Positions 29,913-40,804 of a stretch of DNA of 64,000 nucleotides are shown here, piece by piece. Positions within the stretch are counted from its first letter, which is position 1. Each line of letters opens with the position of its first letter. Below the pieces are notes generated by a model. It worked only from the letters and a program-made list of their open reading frames with translations, was not told where the DNA came from and made no database searches. Source of the DNA: Cyanophora paradoxa (taxonomy: Eukaryota > Glaucocystophyceae > Cyanophorales > Cyanophoraceae); NCBI GenBank assembly GCA_004431415.1, contig QPMI01000005.1, positions 1,240,001 to 1,304,000 of the forward strand, read 5' to 3'. Position numbers and translations under genes: made by a program.

Positions 29913-31487
29913 CTACCCCACCGCGTACACTGCGACGCCGCCCCCGCAGGGCACGACCAAACCCCTCTCGTCGGGAGTGAACCGAACCTCGCCGGCCGGC
30001 GGACCCAGCGACGTAGCCCGCCACCCCGCCGGCGCGCGCAGCTCGAGCGGCGGCCTCGGCCTCGCCGCGCCGGGAAAGAGGACGGTCACGCCCCGCACGT
30101 GCCGGGGGCCCGGAGGCCGGCGCGTCGATGCCGGCCCCTGGGGCGGCGTGCGCACCAGCGCAACGATTTCGCCCGAGGGAGAGGGGACGGCCCGCACGTG
30201 GCGGGGGAGGGAGAGCGCCTCGAAGAGGTCCTCGCGCCCCAGCGCCCCGTCCGGCCGCTCCGGCGCGCACCACGCGCCGCTGCGCGGGTCCAGGACCCTC
30301 CAGAGGCCGCCCTCTCCCTCTCCTTCTCGCGCATCAAAGAGGACGTAGCGGTGCTCGACGGCCGAGTCGAGAAAGGGGATGGGCCGGGGCGCGACCAGCG
30401 AGCTGCGCCGGACCGTGGCCACCGAGGCGACGCGGTTGCCGTCCGGATCCCAGACAAACGTCTCGCGGCGGCACCGCACGATGACGCGCCCGCCTGGGAC
30501 CGGCGAGAGCGAGATGACGCCGCAGACGGAGCGCAGAATTTGCGCCGGCCCGTCGGGCGGGTGGTGAACGAGTCGCGCCGTCTGGGGCGTCCAGGACCAG
30601 GGGCCCACCCGCACGGCGGGCAGGGGCGGGCAGGGCACCGGCGAGGGCGGGCGGACCATCTCGTGTTCGCCCGAGCGCGGCGTTGCACTCCGGGGCCGCC
30701 ACGCAAACGCCTGCCCGCTCGTCTCCACGTGTGCGGCCGGCGGGAGGCCCTCGGCGCGGCCTATGGCCGTCACGATGCCGGCGATGGGGCCCAGCCGGTC
30801 CAAGACGGATCCGTCCCGCAGATCGATCGCCTCGATCGTGGCGCGGGCCCCACGCGTCGCCGCCACCAGCTCGGGGCCCAGGTAGCGCACGATGCGGACC
30901 TCGGAGCCCAAGGAGGGGATGTAGGGAGGGTAAAACGTCAGTGCGCCGCCGCGGAATCGCGCGAGGCGCCCGTCGCCGAGGCCAAAGACAACCTCGGGCC
31001 GCGAGGGCGCCACGCCGAGCGCGGTGGTGGAAAAGGGCGCCCGGCCGCTGTCCGCCACGATGCCGTCCAGAACGCGCCGGAGGGCAAACGCGCAGGTCGC
31101 GTAGTCGATGCAGACGGCGTGCGTTGCGTCGTCGTTGATCAGCAGCTCTCTACGGGGGGCACCCTCCCAGGAGGCGACGGGTCTGCCGCCGAGAACGTGG
31201 GGCGCGAGGTCGGGCGGCGCGTGGTACCCGAGCGCCGCCAGCGAGGGAAAGAGGCGGCGGGCGCGCTCGTCGGCCGGCACCTCGTCCAGGAGGCGCCGCG
31301 AGAGTTTGCAGGCCCGCCGGTGGGCGAGGTACGCAACCGGAGGCGACGCGAGCGCAAGGAGGACGAGTCCGCGCAGCGGCGGAACGTCAGGAGGCGTCGT
31401 TGCGCTTGCGTTTGGTGCCAGAGGGACGCGTCTCGGGGGCGGCGATGCGCCACGCGCGGGCGATGGCGTCGTCATCGCTGCATCCAT
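29913..31487 (-). CDS. Probable F-box protein with beta-propeller-like repeats
   Basis: About 524 residues. The start is placed at 31487 (MDAAMTTPS), which overlaps the 3' end of the SKP1-like gene by about 100 bp in another frame; 31475 is an alternative. Residues about 30-65 (DVPPLRGLVLLALASPPVAY, then LAHRRACKLSRRLLDEV) fit an F-box weakly. The body consists of repeated short strands with 'R/W.W.P/D..G..V' (FVWDPDGNRVASVATV, LWRVLDPRSGAWCAPE), typical of WD- or kelch-like propellers that bind substrates. Being directly downstream of and overlapping a SKP1-like gene supports an SCF-type role. The fold assignment is inference; the frame is intact. Confidence 0.6.
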   Translation of the reverse strand: MDAAMTTPSPARGASPPPRRVPLAPNASATTPPDVPPLRGLVLLALASPPVAYLAHRRACKLSRRLLDEVPADERARRLFPSLAALGYHAPPDLAPHVLGGRPVASWEGAPRRELLINDDATHAVCIDYATCAFALRRVLDGIVADSGRAPFSTTALGVAPSRPEVVFGLGDGRLARFRGGALTFYPPYIPSLGSEVRIVRYLGPELVAATRGARATIEAIDLRDGSVLDRLGPIAGIVTAIGRAEGLPPAAHVETSGQAFAWRPRSATPRSGEHEMVRPPSPVPCPPLPAVRVGPWSWTPQTARLVHHPPDGPAQILRSVCGVISLSPVPGGRVIVRCRRETFVWDPDGNRVASVATVRRSSLVAPRPIPFLDSAVEHRYVLFDAREGEGEGGLWRVLDPRSGAWCAPERPDGALGREDLFEALSLPRHVRAVPSPSGEIVALVRTPPQGPASTRRPPGPRHVRGVTVLFPGAARPRPPLELRAPAGWRATSLGPPAGEVRFTPDERGLVVPCGGGVAVYAVG

Positions 31488-31776
31488 CCGCGAGGATCGC
31501 GCTCCGGCGCTCGAGCTCGGGAGCGTCCAGGAACTCGGCGATCGCGACGAGGCGGGCGAGCTGCACGAGGGCCTCGGCGGGGTCCTTGGGGAGGGCCACG
31601 TTTCGCGCGCCGGAGAGGACCTCCTCGGCGAGCAACAGGTTCGAGGCGCAGACGGGGACAAGGGGCGGCGCGCCCGAGTCGGCGGGGCACTCCGAGGCCG
31701 TGCTCAGGACGGTCGACGCGGCGAGGAGGCGGGCGGGGCACTCTATGTTGGCGCCGTCGGCGGTGAGAATGCGCAT
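31387..31776 (-). CDS. SKP1-like protein
   Basis: 129 residues from the ATG at 31776; the frame is open further upstream but has no support. MRILTADGANIECPARLLAA matches the opening of SKP1 ('l.s.DG..feV....a..S'), and EALVQLARLVAIAEFLDAPE, then LERRSAILADG, corresponds to the SKP1 helices just before the F-box-binding end ('l..l..Aa.yLdi..Ll......va'). The protein is shorter than cellular SKP1 (about 160) and lacks the usual WCEEK ending, closing instead with TKRKRNDAS. Expected partners are the F-box proteins of this unit or the host. It is the upstream member of an overlapping pair with the F-box-like gene at 29913-31487. Confidence 0.65.
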   Translation of the reverse strand: MRILTADGANIECPARLLAASTVLSTASECPADSGAPPLVPVCASNLLLAEEVLSGARNVALPKDPAEALVQLARLVAIAEFLDAPELERRSAILADGCSDDDAIARAWRIAAPETRPSGTKRKRNDAS

Positions 31777-31973
31777 TCCTTTGCCGCCAGCGGAGGCACG
31801 GTCCCCTCGCCTATCCCGCGCGGCCTCCGCACGCGCGCACGTCGCTGTTGGCGGCGCTGGGCCGCGCGGGCTCGCATTTACCCGTTTAACCCCCCGCCCC
31901 GCCCCGCCCCGCCCCGCCCCCATCCACTCTCGGCGCGCAAAAACTAGAAATTGTGCACACGATCATTTGCTAC

Positions 31974-32192
31974 CTAGGAACGGGCGCGGCGCGGGCGGGG
32001 CGCGGGCACGGTCGCGAGGCCGGCGGCGTGGGCCTCGGCGACGGGATCGTACGCGTTGAGGATCTCGCAGATGCGCTCGTCGATCGTAGGATCCTCGGGG
32101 CACGGCGGGAGGTGCTTAAAGTGCTCGATTGTCCAGATGAAGCGGGCGGGCGCGGTCGCGTCGCGGTCGCGGGGTGCGGCGGTGGAGGACAT
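31974..32192 (-). CDS. Small protein of unknown function
   Basis: 72 residues from the ATG at 32192, divergent from the 32392 F-box gene. The middle reads FIWTIEHFKHLPPCPEDPTI and ERICEILNAYDP. No family recognised; composition is like a real short gene but support is limited. Confidence 0.4.
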   Translation of the reverse strand: MSSTAAPRDRDATAPARFIWTIEHFKHLPPCPEDPTIDERICEILNAYDPVAEAHAAGLATVPAPRPRRARS

Positions 32193-32341
32193 GTCTCGGT
32201 GCGGAAGAGTGGCGCACCCTCGGGTCCGCCGCGCCAGCAACCCGCTCGTGCGGCTCCGTTTCGTTCAACTTGGTCCGGCGAGCACCGTACCCCCGCGGGG
32301 GGGAGGGGAGGGGGAGGGGGCCGGCCCTTCACGACGCCGTG

Positions 32342-32351
32342 CCTATAAAAG
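32342..32351 (+). promoter_or_regulatory. TATA-like box for the 32392 F-box gene
   Basis: CCTATAAAAG, 40 bp before the ATG. Confidence 0.65.
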
Positions 32352-32391
32352 ACGTGTCCCTCCCCCCCCATCCCGACATCCCCCCGCGCCC

Positions 32392-33561
32392 ATGGAGACC
32401 CTCCCTCTGGCGCTCCAGTCGCACGTCGTCTCCTTTCTCGGCGCCCCCGACGCCGCGCGCCTTGCCGGCGCCTCGCGCGGCATGGATCGCGTCGTCGACG
32501 GGTCCGACGCCTACTGGGCCGAGCAGCTGGCGCGGCGCGGGATCGTTGTCCCCTCGTCGCTCCCGACGGGCGCCGCGCGCGAGATCTTTACCCTGACCGC
32601 CAACTCGACCTGCGCCTCGTGCCGTCGGGGCGCCGACGGGACCAAGTGCCCCCTCGCAGGGTGCGTCGCCTGCGCCCGCTGCCGCGAGCCCGTCGGGGCC
32701 CTGACCGCGGCCGAGCTCGCGGACCTCCCCCCCTCGGCGGCGCGCGGCCTCGCCCGGTTCCCGCACCGTCCGGGCCGGACGACGCTGGCGGTTGCCATGG
32801 CGGAGCGGGACCGACGCGCGCTCCGTCCCGCCCCGCCGCGCGCCGAGTCGTCCAAGGAGCTCGCCGGGCGGTTCGGGCTGAGCCTCAAGTGGTTTGGAAT
32901 CCCCGGGGGCATCCCGGTGGTGGGGTACGACGGGGCAAACCTGGAGGAGCGCTACGATCCCGCGTTTGCGCGCCGCTGGGCCGCGGACCGCCGCGGTCCC
33001 GACCCCGAGGGCGCCGCGCAGCGGATGCGCGAGGGGCGCGCGCGGCGCAAGCAGGTGCTCCTCCATCGCCTCGAGGAGGAGAAGCGGATGCTGGAGGAGC
33101 GCCGCGATCGGATCGTCGAGCGGCTCACCGCCGTTGCGGAGCGGTACGACCCGCCGCTGCAGATCACGGCGGATGTGGAACTGGACCATCGGAACCGTCT
33201 GTACGTGATCTGCGGAAAAGTGGCCCGGGCCAACACAACCGGCTGGCAGCTCGACACGCTGTACCCGCGCGGCGACGAACTCGAGTCGGAGGACACGTAC
33301 AATGCCTTTCCGGGCGTGCGGGAGACCACGTTTCCCGCGTTCTTCCGTCTCTTTGACGAGCAGAAGCCCAACGCCCACCGCGAATATCGACTGGGTCGCC
33401 TCGCCGCGGCGCTCGGGGCGGTGGATGTTGTGATCGCGCGGCCCGAGCCGACGCCGGCGACTCCGCTCTACCTGTACCTGTATGCTGGAGTCAAGGCGCG
33501 CTTTGAGGAGGCGTTGGAGGAGCTGCGGGGCATCCTCGCCTCGCGCGGGAAACGCCAGTAG
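32392..33561 (+). CDS. F-box protein with Cys-rich and coiled-coil segments
   Basis: 389 residues from the ATG 40 bp after a TATA-like box. Residues 1-45 are a clear F-box (METLPLALQSHVVSFLGAPD, then AARLAGASRGMDRVV). A Cys cluster follows at about 75-100 (CASCRRGADGTKCPLAGCVA, then CARC), possibly zinc-binding. Around residues 215-250 is a charged helix likely to coil (HRLEEEKRMLEERRDRIVER). The C-terminal 130 residues contain DVELDHRNRLYVICGKVA, YNAFPGVRETTFPAFFRLF and a last helix, and may be the substrate-binding part. The frame is intact with no intron. It adds to the SKP1-like protein and other F-box genes in this unit. Confidence 0.8.
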   Translation: METLPLALQSHVVSFLGAPDAARLAGASRGMDRVVDGSDAYWAEQLARRGIVVPSSLPTGAAREIFTLTANSTCASCRRGADGTKCPLAGCVACARCREPVGALTAAELADLPPSAARGLARFPHRPGRTTLAVAMAERDRRALRPAPPRAESSKELAGRFGLSLKWFGIPGGIPVVGYDGANLEERYDPAFARRWAADRRGPDPEGAAQRMREGRARRKQVLLHRLEEEKRMLEERRDRIVERLTAVAERYDPPLQITADVELDHRNRLYVICGKVARANTTGWQLDTLYPRGDELESEDTYNAFPGVRETTFPAFFRLFDEQKPNAHREYRLGRLAAALGAVDVVIARPEPTPATPLYLYLYAGVKARFEEALEELRGILASRGKRQ

Positions 33562-33783
33562 GTCCGCTGTAGTTGAGCTATCTGTCGAATATTGATATTG
33601 AATCGACAGTGAAATTCGACTTGGAGATATCTCTAGGGCGGTGCTAACCTCAAAAAGACGATACTGCGGAATTCAATATCACAACTATAGGATCATCCGG
33701 TAAAGCGCACGTTCAAGCGGCTTGGTCAGTGGATCCAGAGCCTCGGTCGTGAGGGCCCGGCGGGGCATACCTCGGGGGCAGCG

Positions 33784-35430
33784 CGGACCGTGGGACGGAG
33801 CGCCGCCTCCCTCGTCGGGCCGCCCACCGCATACCACGCTCTCAGAACGGCCTGCAAAACGGAAGTTTGCGAGCGGAGGGCCTACCTTGCCGGCTGCTAG
33901 TGGACGTTTACTCCCTAGCCCGTTTCCGGACGGCAGTATACGCACAGGTCGCAAGGGCGCTGCGGACGAGTGCCCGGCCCGCCCAGCCCCCTAGCGCCGT
34001 TCCTCCTCCGGGACAGCGCGCCGCCGCCCTCGCCGGGCTGCCCACCGTATACCACGCTCTCAGAACGGCCTGCGCCGCGACATTTTACTTCCCGATCGTG
34101 GCGGCGCGGCGGCGGGGCGAGCGGGGCGCCTACCTCACCGGCTGCTAGTGGACGTTTACTTCCCAGGTCGTTTCCGGACGGCGGTATACGCACAGGTCGC
34201 AAGGGCGCTGCGGACGAGTGCCCGGCCCGCCCAGCCCCCTAGCGCCGTTCCTCCTCCGGGACAGCGCGCCGCCGCCCTCGCCGGGCTGCCCACCGTATAC
34301 CACGCTCTCAGAACGGCCCGCGCCACGATATTTTACTTTCCGATCGTGGCGGCGCGGCGGCGGGGGCGAGCGGGGCGACCTCGCCGGCTGCCAGTGGACG
34401 TTTACTTCCCAGCCCGTTTCCGGACGTTGGTATACGCACAGGTCGCAAGGGCGCTGCGGACGAGTGCCCGGCCCGCCCCGCCCCCTAGCGCCGTTCCGCC
34501 TCCGGGACAGCGCGCCGCCGCCCTCGCCGGGCTGCCCACCGTATACCACGCTCTCAGAACGGCCCGCGCCACGACATTTTACTTTCCGATCGCGGCGGCG
34601 CGGCGGCGGGGGGCGAGCGGGGCGACCTCGCCGGCTGCCAGTGGACGTTTACTTCCCAGGTCGTTTCCGGACGGCGGTATACGCACAGGTCGCAAGGGCG
34701 CTGCGGACGAGTGCCCGGTCCGCCCCGCCCCTAGCGCCGTTCCTCCTGCGGGACAGCGCGCCGCCGCCCTCGCCGGGCTGCCCACCGTATACCACGCTCT
34801 CAGAACGGCCTGCGCCGCGACATTTTACTTCCCGATCGTGGCGGCGCGGCGGCGGGGCGAGCGGGGCGCCTACCTCACCGGCTGCTAGTGGACGTTTACT
34901 TCCCAGGTCGTTTCCGGACGGCGGTATACGCACAGGTCGCAAGGGCGCTGCGGACGAGTGCCCGGTCCGCCCCGCCCCTAGCGCCGTTCCTCCTCCGGGA
35001 CAGCGCGCCGCCGCCCTCGCCGGGCTGCCCGCCGTATACCACGCTCTCAGAACGGCCTGCGCCGCGACATTTTACTTTCCGATCGCGGCGGCGCGGCGGC
35101 GGGGGCGAGCGGGGCGCCTACCTCACCGGCTGCTAGTGGACGTTTACTTCCCAGCCCGTTTCCGGACGTTGGTATACGCACAGGTCGCAAGGGCGCTGCG
35201 GACGAGTGCCCGGTCCGCCCAGCCCCCTAGCGCCGTTCCTCCTCCGGGACAGCGCGCCGCCGCCCTCGCCGGGCTGCCCACCGTATACAACGCTCTCAGA
35301 ACGGCCTGCGCCGCGACATTTTACTTTCCGATCGCGGCGGCGCGGCGGCGGGGGCGAGCGGGGCGACCTCGCCGGCTGCTAGTGGACGTTTACTTCCCAG
35401 GTCGTTTCCGGACGGCGTTTTACGCACCGC
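33784..35430. repeat. Tandem array B, about seven units of ~245 bp
   Basis: Units end in 'tggacgtttacttcccaggt', then 'cgtttccggacg', near 33930, 34168, 34418, 34664, 34909, 35158 and 35403. Each holds 'tataccacgctctcagaacg', 'gcgacattttacttcccgat' and 'gctgcggacgagtgcccgg'. This is the same family as array A, with about 10 bp longer units. It occupies the whole space between the 32392 F-box gene and the 35566 gene. Confidence 0.95.
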
Positions 35431-35464
35431 TATCTGATCCGCACCCGCGCGGATGAAACTAAAT

Positions 35465-35473
35465 CCATAAATT
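35465..35473 (+). promoter_or_regulatory. TATA-like box for the 35566 gene
   Basis: CCATAAATT, about 93 bp before the ATG at 35566, directly after array B. Confidence 0.4.
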
Positions 35474-35565
35474 GAACCGCTTGAATCGTCGAGCGCTCCT
35501 ACAACTGCTCCGTCCCTCCCGCAAACCCTCCCCCGCCATCCCCTCGCTCCACCACGGGGCTCGGC

Positions 35566-37620
35566 ATGGCCGGCCCCGCCCCCGCCCCCTCGGCGGCCGG
35601 CCCGTCGAGCGGGGCGGCCGGGGCGGACGATGCGGGGGCCGTCAGCCTGCCCAGCGAGGGCGCCCCCAACAACGACGAGGCCGTCCCGCCGCCCGAGCTC
35701 GAGTCGAGGCCCGCGCGCCTCGTCCTCCCCGTCTACTTTTCCGTCTGGAGGGACCCGGACGTCCGCTTCTGCCCCCCGTGCGCCCGCTGCTCGCGCGAGC
35801 GGTGCACGGCACCGTCCTTTGTCCTACCGTGCGCGGCGCGCGCCCTTCTCGAGCGGACGGTCCAGACGAGCCTCGCCGCCGCCATCGACCAGCACCCGCG
35901 GGTCGCCGCGTCGGGCCTCGCCCGAGGGATCGTCTGCGCGACCTGCGCAATTGCGCTGGCGAGCCGGGGCGCCATCGAGGCGGGGCCGCCGCCCCGCGCC
36001 GGCGCGCTGTGCGAGGGCGGGGACGACTGCGACCACTCGAGCGGCCTCGTGCCGTGCAGCCGGATCGACGCATTCCTGTCCTACATGGGGTCCATCGTCG
36101 ACGGCGGCGAGCCGAGATTCTGGACCGAGAGCCAGGCGTCGGCCCGCGGCGTGCTCGTCGCGGCGCAAAGGGCGCTGGACCGCGTCGCCGTTGCGCCGGC
36201 ACCGGCGCTGCCGGCTCCCGCGGCGGAGGCCCCCGCCCCCGCGCCGCCTCCGCCACCGCCACCGCCGCCGCCGGCGGCCCCCAGCCGCCCGCGCCCGAGG
36301 CCGTCCCGTGGCCGGCCCGTCCGAGCCCCGCGCCGGACCGTCGACTCCCAGAAGGATGGCCCCAAGAAGCGCGGTCGGGCGGCCGAGGCCGAGGAGCGCG
36401 ACGAGCTCGAGGACGAGAAAGAGCCGGCGCCGGCGTCCAAGCGTCCCGCACGGGCCTGCGCGGCGCGAGACGGCGCGCAAAAGGACGAAGACGGTCGGGA
36501 CGAGCCCGAGGCGCCCGAGACGGCCCCCAAGCGGCGCCGTAGCAAGTGGAAGTCCCCTTCGGACGAGCGGAAACCGTGGAAGTCGGACAAGCTCATTCGG
36601 GTTTGAACCCCCAGCACCCCAACCCCCGCCCCGCCCCGCCCGCCCCCTCACCCGTCCCCAGGTCCTCTACGGAGCCTATGCGCGGAGGCTTCCCGACGAC
36701 GAGGGCGGCTCGGTGGGCTCGGGGAGCGACGAGGACGGCGCGCCAGACGGCGAGTGGCTGGTCGCGCAGAGAAACGCCTGGGTCGAAGCGTTTGGGCACG
36801 TTCTCGAAGAGGAGGTGGAGGCCGAGGCCGCCGGAAACAAGGGAAAAGAGGCCGCCCACGCGCCCGACCCCGCCCAGAGCCACTGCCTGGAGGCGTACGA
36901 GCGCGGCCTTTGCAGCGGCCTCGACCCCGTCCTCGTCGGTGCGATCCCCTGCACGCCCCCACCCCGCCCTTCCCCTCCGGCGGCGAGCCGCCCGCGCAGG
37001 CCTCCGCCTCGACGCCGACGCGGCGGCGCGGGACGATCTCCTCGACCGAGCGATGGAGACGGGCCAGGCGCGGGCCCAGGTCGTGCTCCTGGTCGCGAGC
37101 GCCGTCCTCGCCGCCCACGAGCGGTACTCGCGCATCACGAAATCGAGGAGGTCGTGGGGCTACTACAGGGCCACAAACGTCGACCCCAAGTACGACTGCA
37201 TCCTCGAAGGTGCGCGCGCCCCAACCGCCCCCGGCCCCGCCGACGCCGACGGCCCGCGGCGGGCGCGTTCCCGCGCGCGCAGCCGCCGGGATCCGGGTGG
37301 AAGACTCGAACGCCAAGGCGGCGGCCTACCTCCGGCTACGGAACCTGGGCCTCACCGTCCGGCGGTTTCCCGGCCTCGCCCGGGTGCAGGGCCACTGCGT
37401 GCACATTGGCGACTTTATCTCGTTCGTCCCGCTGCTGCTCAAGGCGGACGCCGAGGGCCTGGAGGAGATCCGGGAGCGGCTCGCCGCCGAGATCGAGGCG
37501 GTCGAGGGGTTCGAGATCGAGGAGGACCTGCTGGAGGAAAAGGCCGGAGCAGACGCGCGCGCCTCGGACGAGGGCGAGCTCGAGGAGGAGGAACAGGATG
37601 TGGAAGACGGCGGCGCATGA
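35566..37620 (+). CDS. Four-exon gene, possible DNA-binding protein
   Basis: Exons 35566-36600, 36662-36938, 37000-37209, 37283-37620 join in one frame (619 residues); all three introns are 61-73 nt with GT-AG ends and matching phases. The N-terminal third is Cys-rich (RFCPPCARCSRERCTA, GIVCATC, CEGGDDCDHSSG), suggesting metal sites. A proline/alanine linker leads to a basic section with an AT-hook-like SRGRPVRAPRR and several nuclear-localisation-type clusters (KKRGR, KRRRSKWK). The C-terminal part contains EWLVAQRNAWVEAFGHVLEE, KSRRSWGYYRATNVDPKYDC, and an acidic end. I recognise no family. A chromatin or transcription role is a guess from composition. Confidence 0.7.
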
Positions 37621-37999
37621 GCTATCCGGCGCTAGCATGCGCTAAACCCCGCCCGGTGGATGGCCGGCTGCGGAGGATCGCGCATTGTAGACCGTCTCAA
37701 CGCTCGGATAACACTGCAAACAACGTATATGATGCGAATGAAACACGTGAAAGTGCCGCGGGCGACCGCCCGGGCCCGCGGCGCGCGGATCGAATCCGGA
37801 GACGGTCCCGTTTCCGGCTGCGCAGCGGCAAACGGACTTTGCTCTACGGAATATGTACTTGTGAGCGCGTATAACCCGTATTCCGTTGCGGTCGGTCGCG
37901 CCGCGCGCCGCGGCATCGGGATCCTTAATCGTCGCGCCGAACGACTAAACGTTGGGGGGGTACGCTCTCGTCATTCGGGGACCTCGCCGCACGGCCGCG
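37621..37999. other. Intergenic spacer
   Basis: About 380 bp between two genes on the same strand. A short AT-richer stretch lies around 37715-37745. No box or repeat identified. Confidence 0.35.
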
Positions 38000-40190
38000 A
38001 TGCCTCTGGAGAGCAACTCGTTCGGCGAAAAGGTGTTTCCCGTTGCCGAAGCGCTCGATGAGGCCGGGTGGATGGCCAGCTGCATCAACTGCGGCTTCGG
38101 GGCGGCGACGCTGCTCGTCTTGCCGTGCCCGTCCGAGAGACTGGACGATATGGAGCCCCTCGCCGGCGAGGACGACAACGATGGCGAGGACGAGGCGACC
38201 GGCAGGTCGGCGCTGGATAGGTACATTGGCAAGGCAAAGTTCCTCGACGAGCTGCGGCGGAGCACTTCCGAGGACGGTAAGGGCCTCGGCGAGGAGTTTC
38301 GGGAGATCAGCAAAGCTCTGAACTCCGGCCTCGCCGTGCGCTGCGCTCTGTGCGTCGCCGAGGAGACGGGCAAAGGTGCGCATCACAAAGGCCGGGTCGC
38401 GCGGCGAGGCCCCCCGCACGCCTGCCGTCGCCGCCGATAGATGCTAGACGATGCCGCCGCGCTCCGAGCCCGCACGCGCGCGCCGACCTCGTGCCCCCCG
38501 CATGCGCAGCAGGATCCTCGGACGCGCCCGACGGTGCGGCAAGGCGCGCGCCCGCGCCACCGCGCGCCGCCCACGCGCTCATCCGCAGGTTACGTCAAGT
38601 GCAAGTATTGCCCCGAACCACACGACGTGGACGTCCGGACGCTCCAGCCCTCGGAGCGCCTGGAGGCGTTCTTGTGGGCGCGGCGCCTCACCAGCAAGAG
38701 GCGCGAGAACGACGTCAGGGAGAGCATCAAGAAGGTCGAAGAGGCGGAGAAAAAGACCAAGTTCGTGAGAGCGTTCACCGGCTTCTGCTTCAACGCGAGG
38801 TCGGAGGTCCGGCGAGGTCCGCGCCCCACCGGCGAGGCCGGACTTCGCCCGCCCCGCACCTCTGCGCGCGCCCTGATGGACCTCCTGGATCGCAGAGCGC
38901 CCGCGAACCAGCCTCGCGAAGAAGGGTGCGGCCCTCGCGGCGCGCTCCGATCCGCCAGCCATCCCGCCGCTCGATGATCCTTTCGATCCCGTCTGACCGC
39001 ACCGCGTCAGGCAACAATAACGCAAAGGAGAGCAGCGCCGCGTTGGAGGCGGACAAGGCCAAGCCGCCTCCCAAGGACAAGGGCAAGGGAGGTTTGAGAT
39101 GCCCCCGCGCAATCGATCGGGCGCCGCCCGAGCTCACCGGCGGACAATCGCAGCGGCGGAGGCGAACAATGCGGAGGCGCAGAAAGATACGCCGGCAACG
39201 GGACGCGGCTTGCGCACGCAGGAGCAGCGCAAACAGCCCGATCGGCTGAAGATGGACGAACAGCTGCCCCGTGGCAAGACCAGCAAATCCAAGAAGCGCT
39301 CCGGGCCCGGGGATGAGGCGACGGGCGACGAGTCCGGCGGGTCACCGCCCCCCAAGCGGGGCCGCGCCCCCGGCAAGGAGCACCCGCGCAGCGCCGATTC
39401 CGGCGACGAGGAGGGGGCGGGCGTCGCCTCCGCCGACCTTGGCCCGCCGGAGCTCGGCGACGACTCTGTCCTCGACGGGACGGACAAGAGCGAGGAGCGC
39501 CGGCGTGCCCTGCTGGACGACGCCCGCCTCCACAAGGTCCTCAAGTCGGCGTACACCCAGCCCGCCCCCGGCAGCGGAGGCTCGGGGGCCTCGAGCGCGA
39601 AGAAGAAGACGAAGAAGAAATCCGGCGACGGGTCGCAGGGCGCGGAGGCGGGGGCAGAGGGCGGCGGGCCGGCGCACGAGGAGCTGCAGAAGTGCACCGA
39701 TGACCTCCGGAGCGGCGGGGACATCGCCGAGGTCGGCGCGCGCATCGACGGCGCCGTTCTGCAGGCGCTGGAGGCCAGCTTCGCAAAGGCGGAGGACCAG
39801 CGAGTGCAGGCGTGCTTTCTCGTCTCGGCGGGCATCCTGCACCTCTGCGAGAGCCGCGCAAAGGGCAGTACCTACAACCGGCGGACGGACACGCGCGGGA
39901 AGGGCTTTGCCGCGTTCCAGTGGCCCAACGTGGAGAAGGAGGTGGAGGACAAGTTCGGCGCGGTGATGCGGGCGGGCCACTTCCCGGTCAACCAGCGGAC
40001 GTTCAAGGTGTTCCTGAACGTCGGCGCCCTCGTCCGCGAGTTCCGCGGCTACGCCAACGTCGTCGGCCCCGCCCGCGCCCTGGAGCTCTTCCGCGCCCTC
40101 GGCGCCGTCGCCAAGGCCACGGACGACGAGCTGCGCGCCCTCCACGAGAAGCTCGGGGCCGACGTGCCCGAGAACCTCTTCCCCGTGTAG
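38000..40190 (+). CDS. Multi-exon gene of unknown function
   Basis: Exon 1 starts at 38000 (MPLESNSFGEKVFPV) and ends near 38375 before a GTGCGC donor. Exon 2 starts at 38589 (GYVKCKYCPEPHDVDVRTLQ) and ends near 38800. A further exon around 39011-39091 is followed by an intron at 39092-39153 and a last exon at 39154-40190. The joins at 38375/38589 and 39091/39154 are phase-consistent; between 38800 and 39011 a small exon may be missing from my model. Cys-x2-Cys pairs in exons 1 and 2 (CINCGF, CALC, CKYC) could form zinc sites. The middle is Lys/Glu/Ser-rich and disordered. The C-terminal ~170 residues look folded (FGAVMRAGHFPVNQRTFKVF, LNVGALVREFRGYANVVGPA). No family recognised. Confidence 0.6.
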
Positions 40191-40804
40191 AGCGGACCCC
40201 CCGACCTCTTTCTCGACGCCCTGCCGCGTCTCCCCCATCCCCTCCATCGCCCTCGCCGCCCCCCTCGGGCGCGGCGCCCCGCCGCATTCGTCTCGCTCCG
40301 AGCGCTAGCCCGAGCATCATTTTGCGCGCCGCTGCGGATGTAGAACGCCTCGGCGGCCGAGCGGCGCGTGTACAGTACATAATGAATATTGCAAAAATGC
40401 TTTCCGATTGTCTCCGACATACGACGTCTAGATCTCTCTACGTAAGGGCGGGTCGGGAAGGGGGCGCCGTGTATCATGGCCCAGGAGGAGTGGTCGGGAT
40501 CGGTAGGGCACGGCCGGAGCGGCGCAAAATGATGCTTATGCGCAAGGGCACTACTCGTGCGAGGACCGACCCTTTGGCGGGGTCCGCGTCGGCGCGCCGG
40601 TCCCCGCCGGCCCGCGACGTTCGCCCGCATCCCCCTGGGTGCAAACACTCGGTGATCAATGGCACAGTATACGTAGCTACCGACAATAGGGGCGCACCTC
40701 GGCCTCCCCCTTTAACTCGACGACGTTTCTCGCAGGGGGGAGCTCGGGGCGGTGCGACAAAAACGCCGCAGCACCGCCACCCGTGCGCCCGGCCTGGGAA
40801 TAGG
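40191..40804. other. Convergent intergenic spacer
   Basis: About 610 bp between the 38000 gene (plus) and the AAA+ gene (minus). Includes an AT-richer stretch near 40375-40440. No gene or repeat recognised. Confidence 0.4.

Noticed and set aside
33581-33608. Hairpin 'ctgtcgaatattgatattga' after the 32392 gene as a terminator
   Set aside because: Only about seven perfect base pairs and no following T-run; eukaryotic-type genes would not use such a terminator.
34218-35456. 412-codon open frame within array B, and similar frames in arrays A and C
   Set aside because: These are repeats read through; unit lengths are not multiples of three and all frames on both strands stay open, so they are not evidence of proteins.
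35566-37620. Capsid or packaging gene
   Set aside because: I looked for jelly-roll or HK97 capsid signatures and for a packaging ATPase among the unknown genes and saw none; the AAA+ gene at 40805 is of the katanin/VPS4 type, not FtsK/HerA or terminase.
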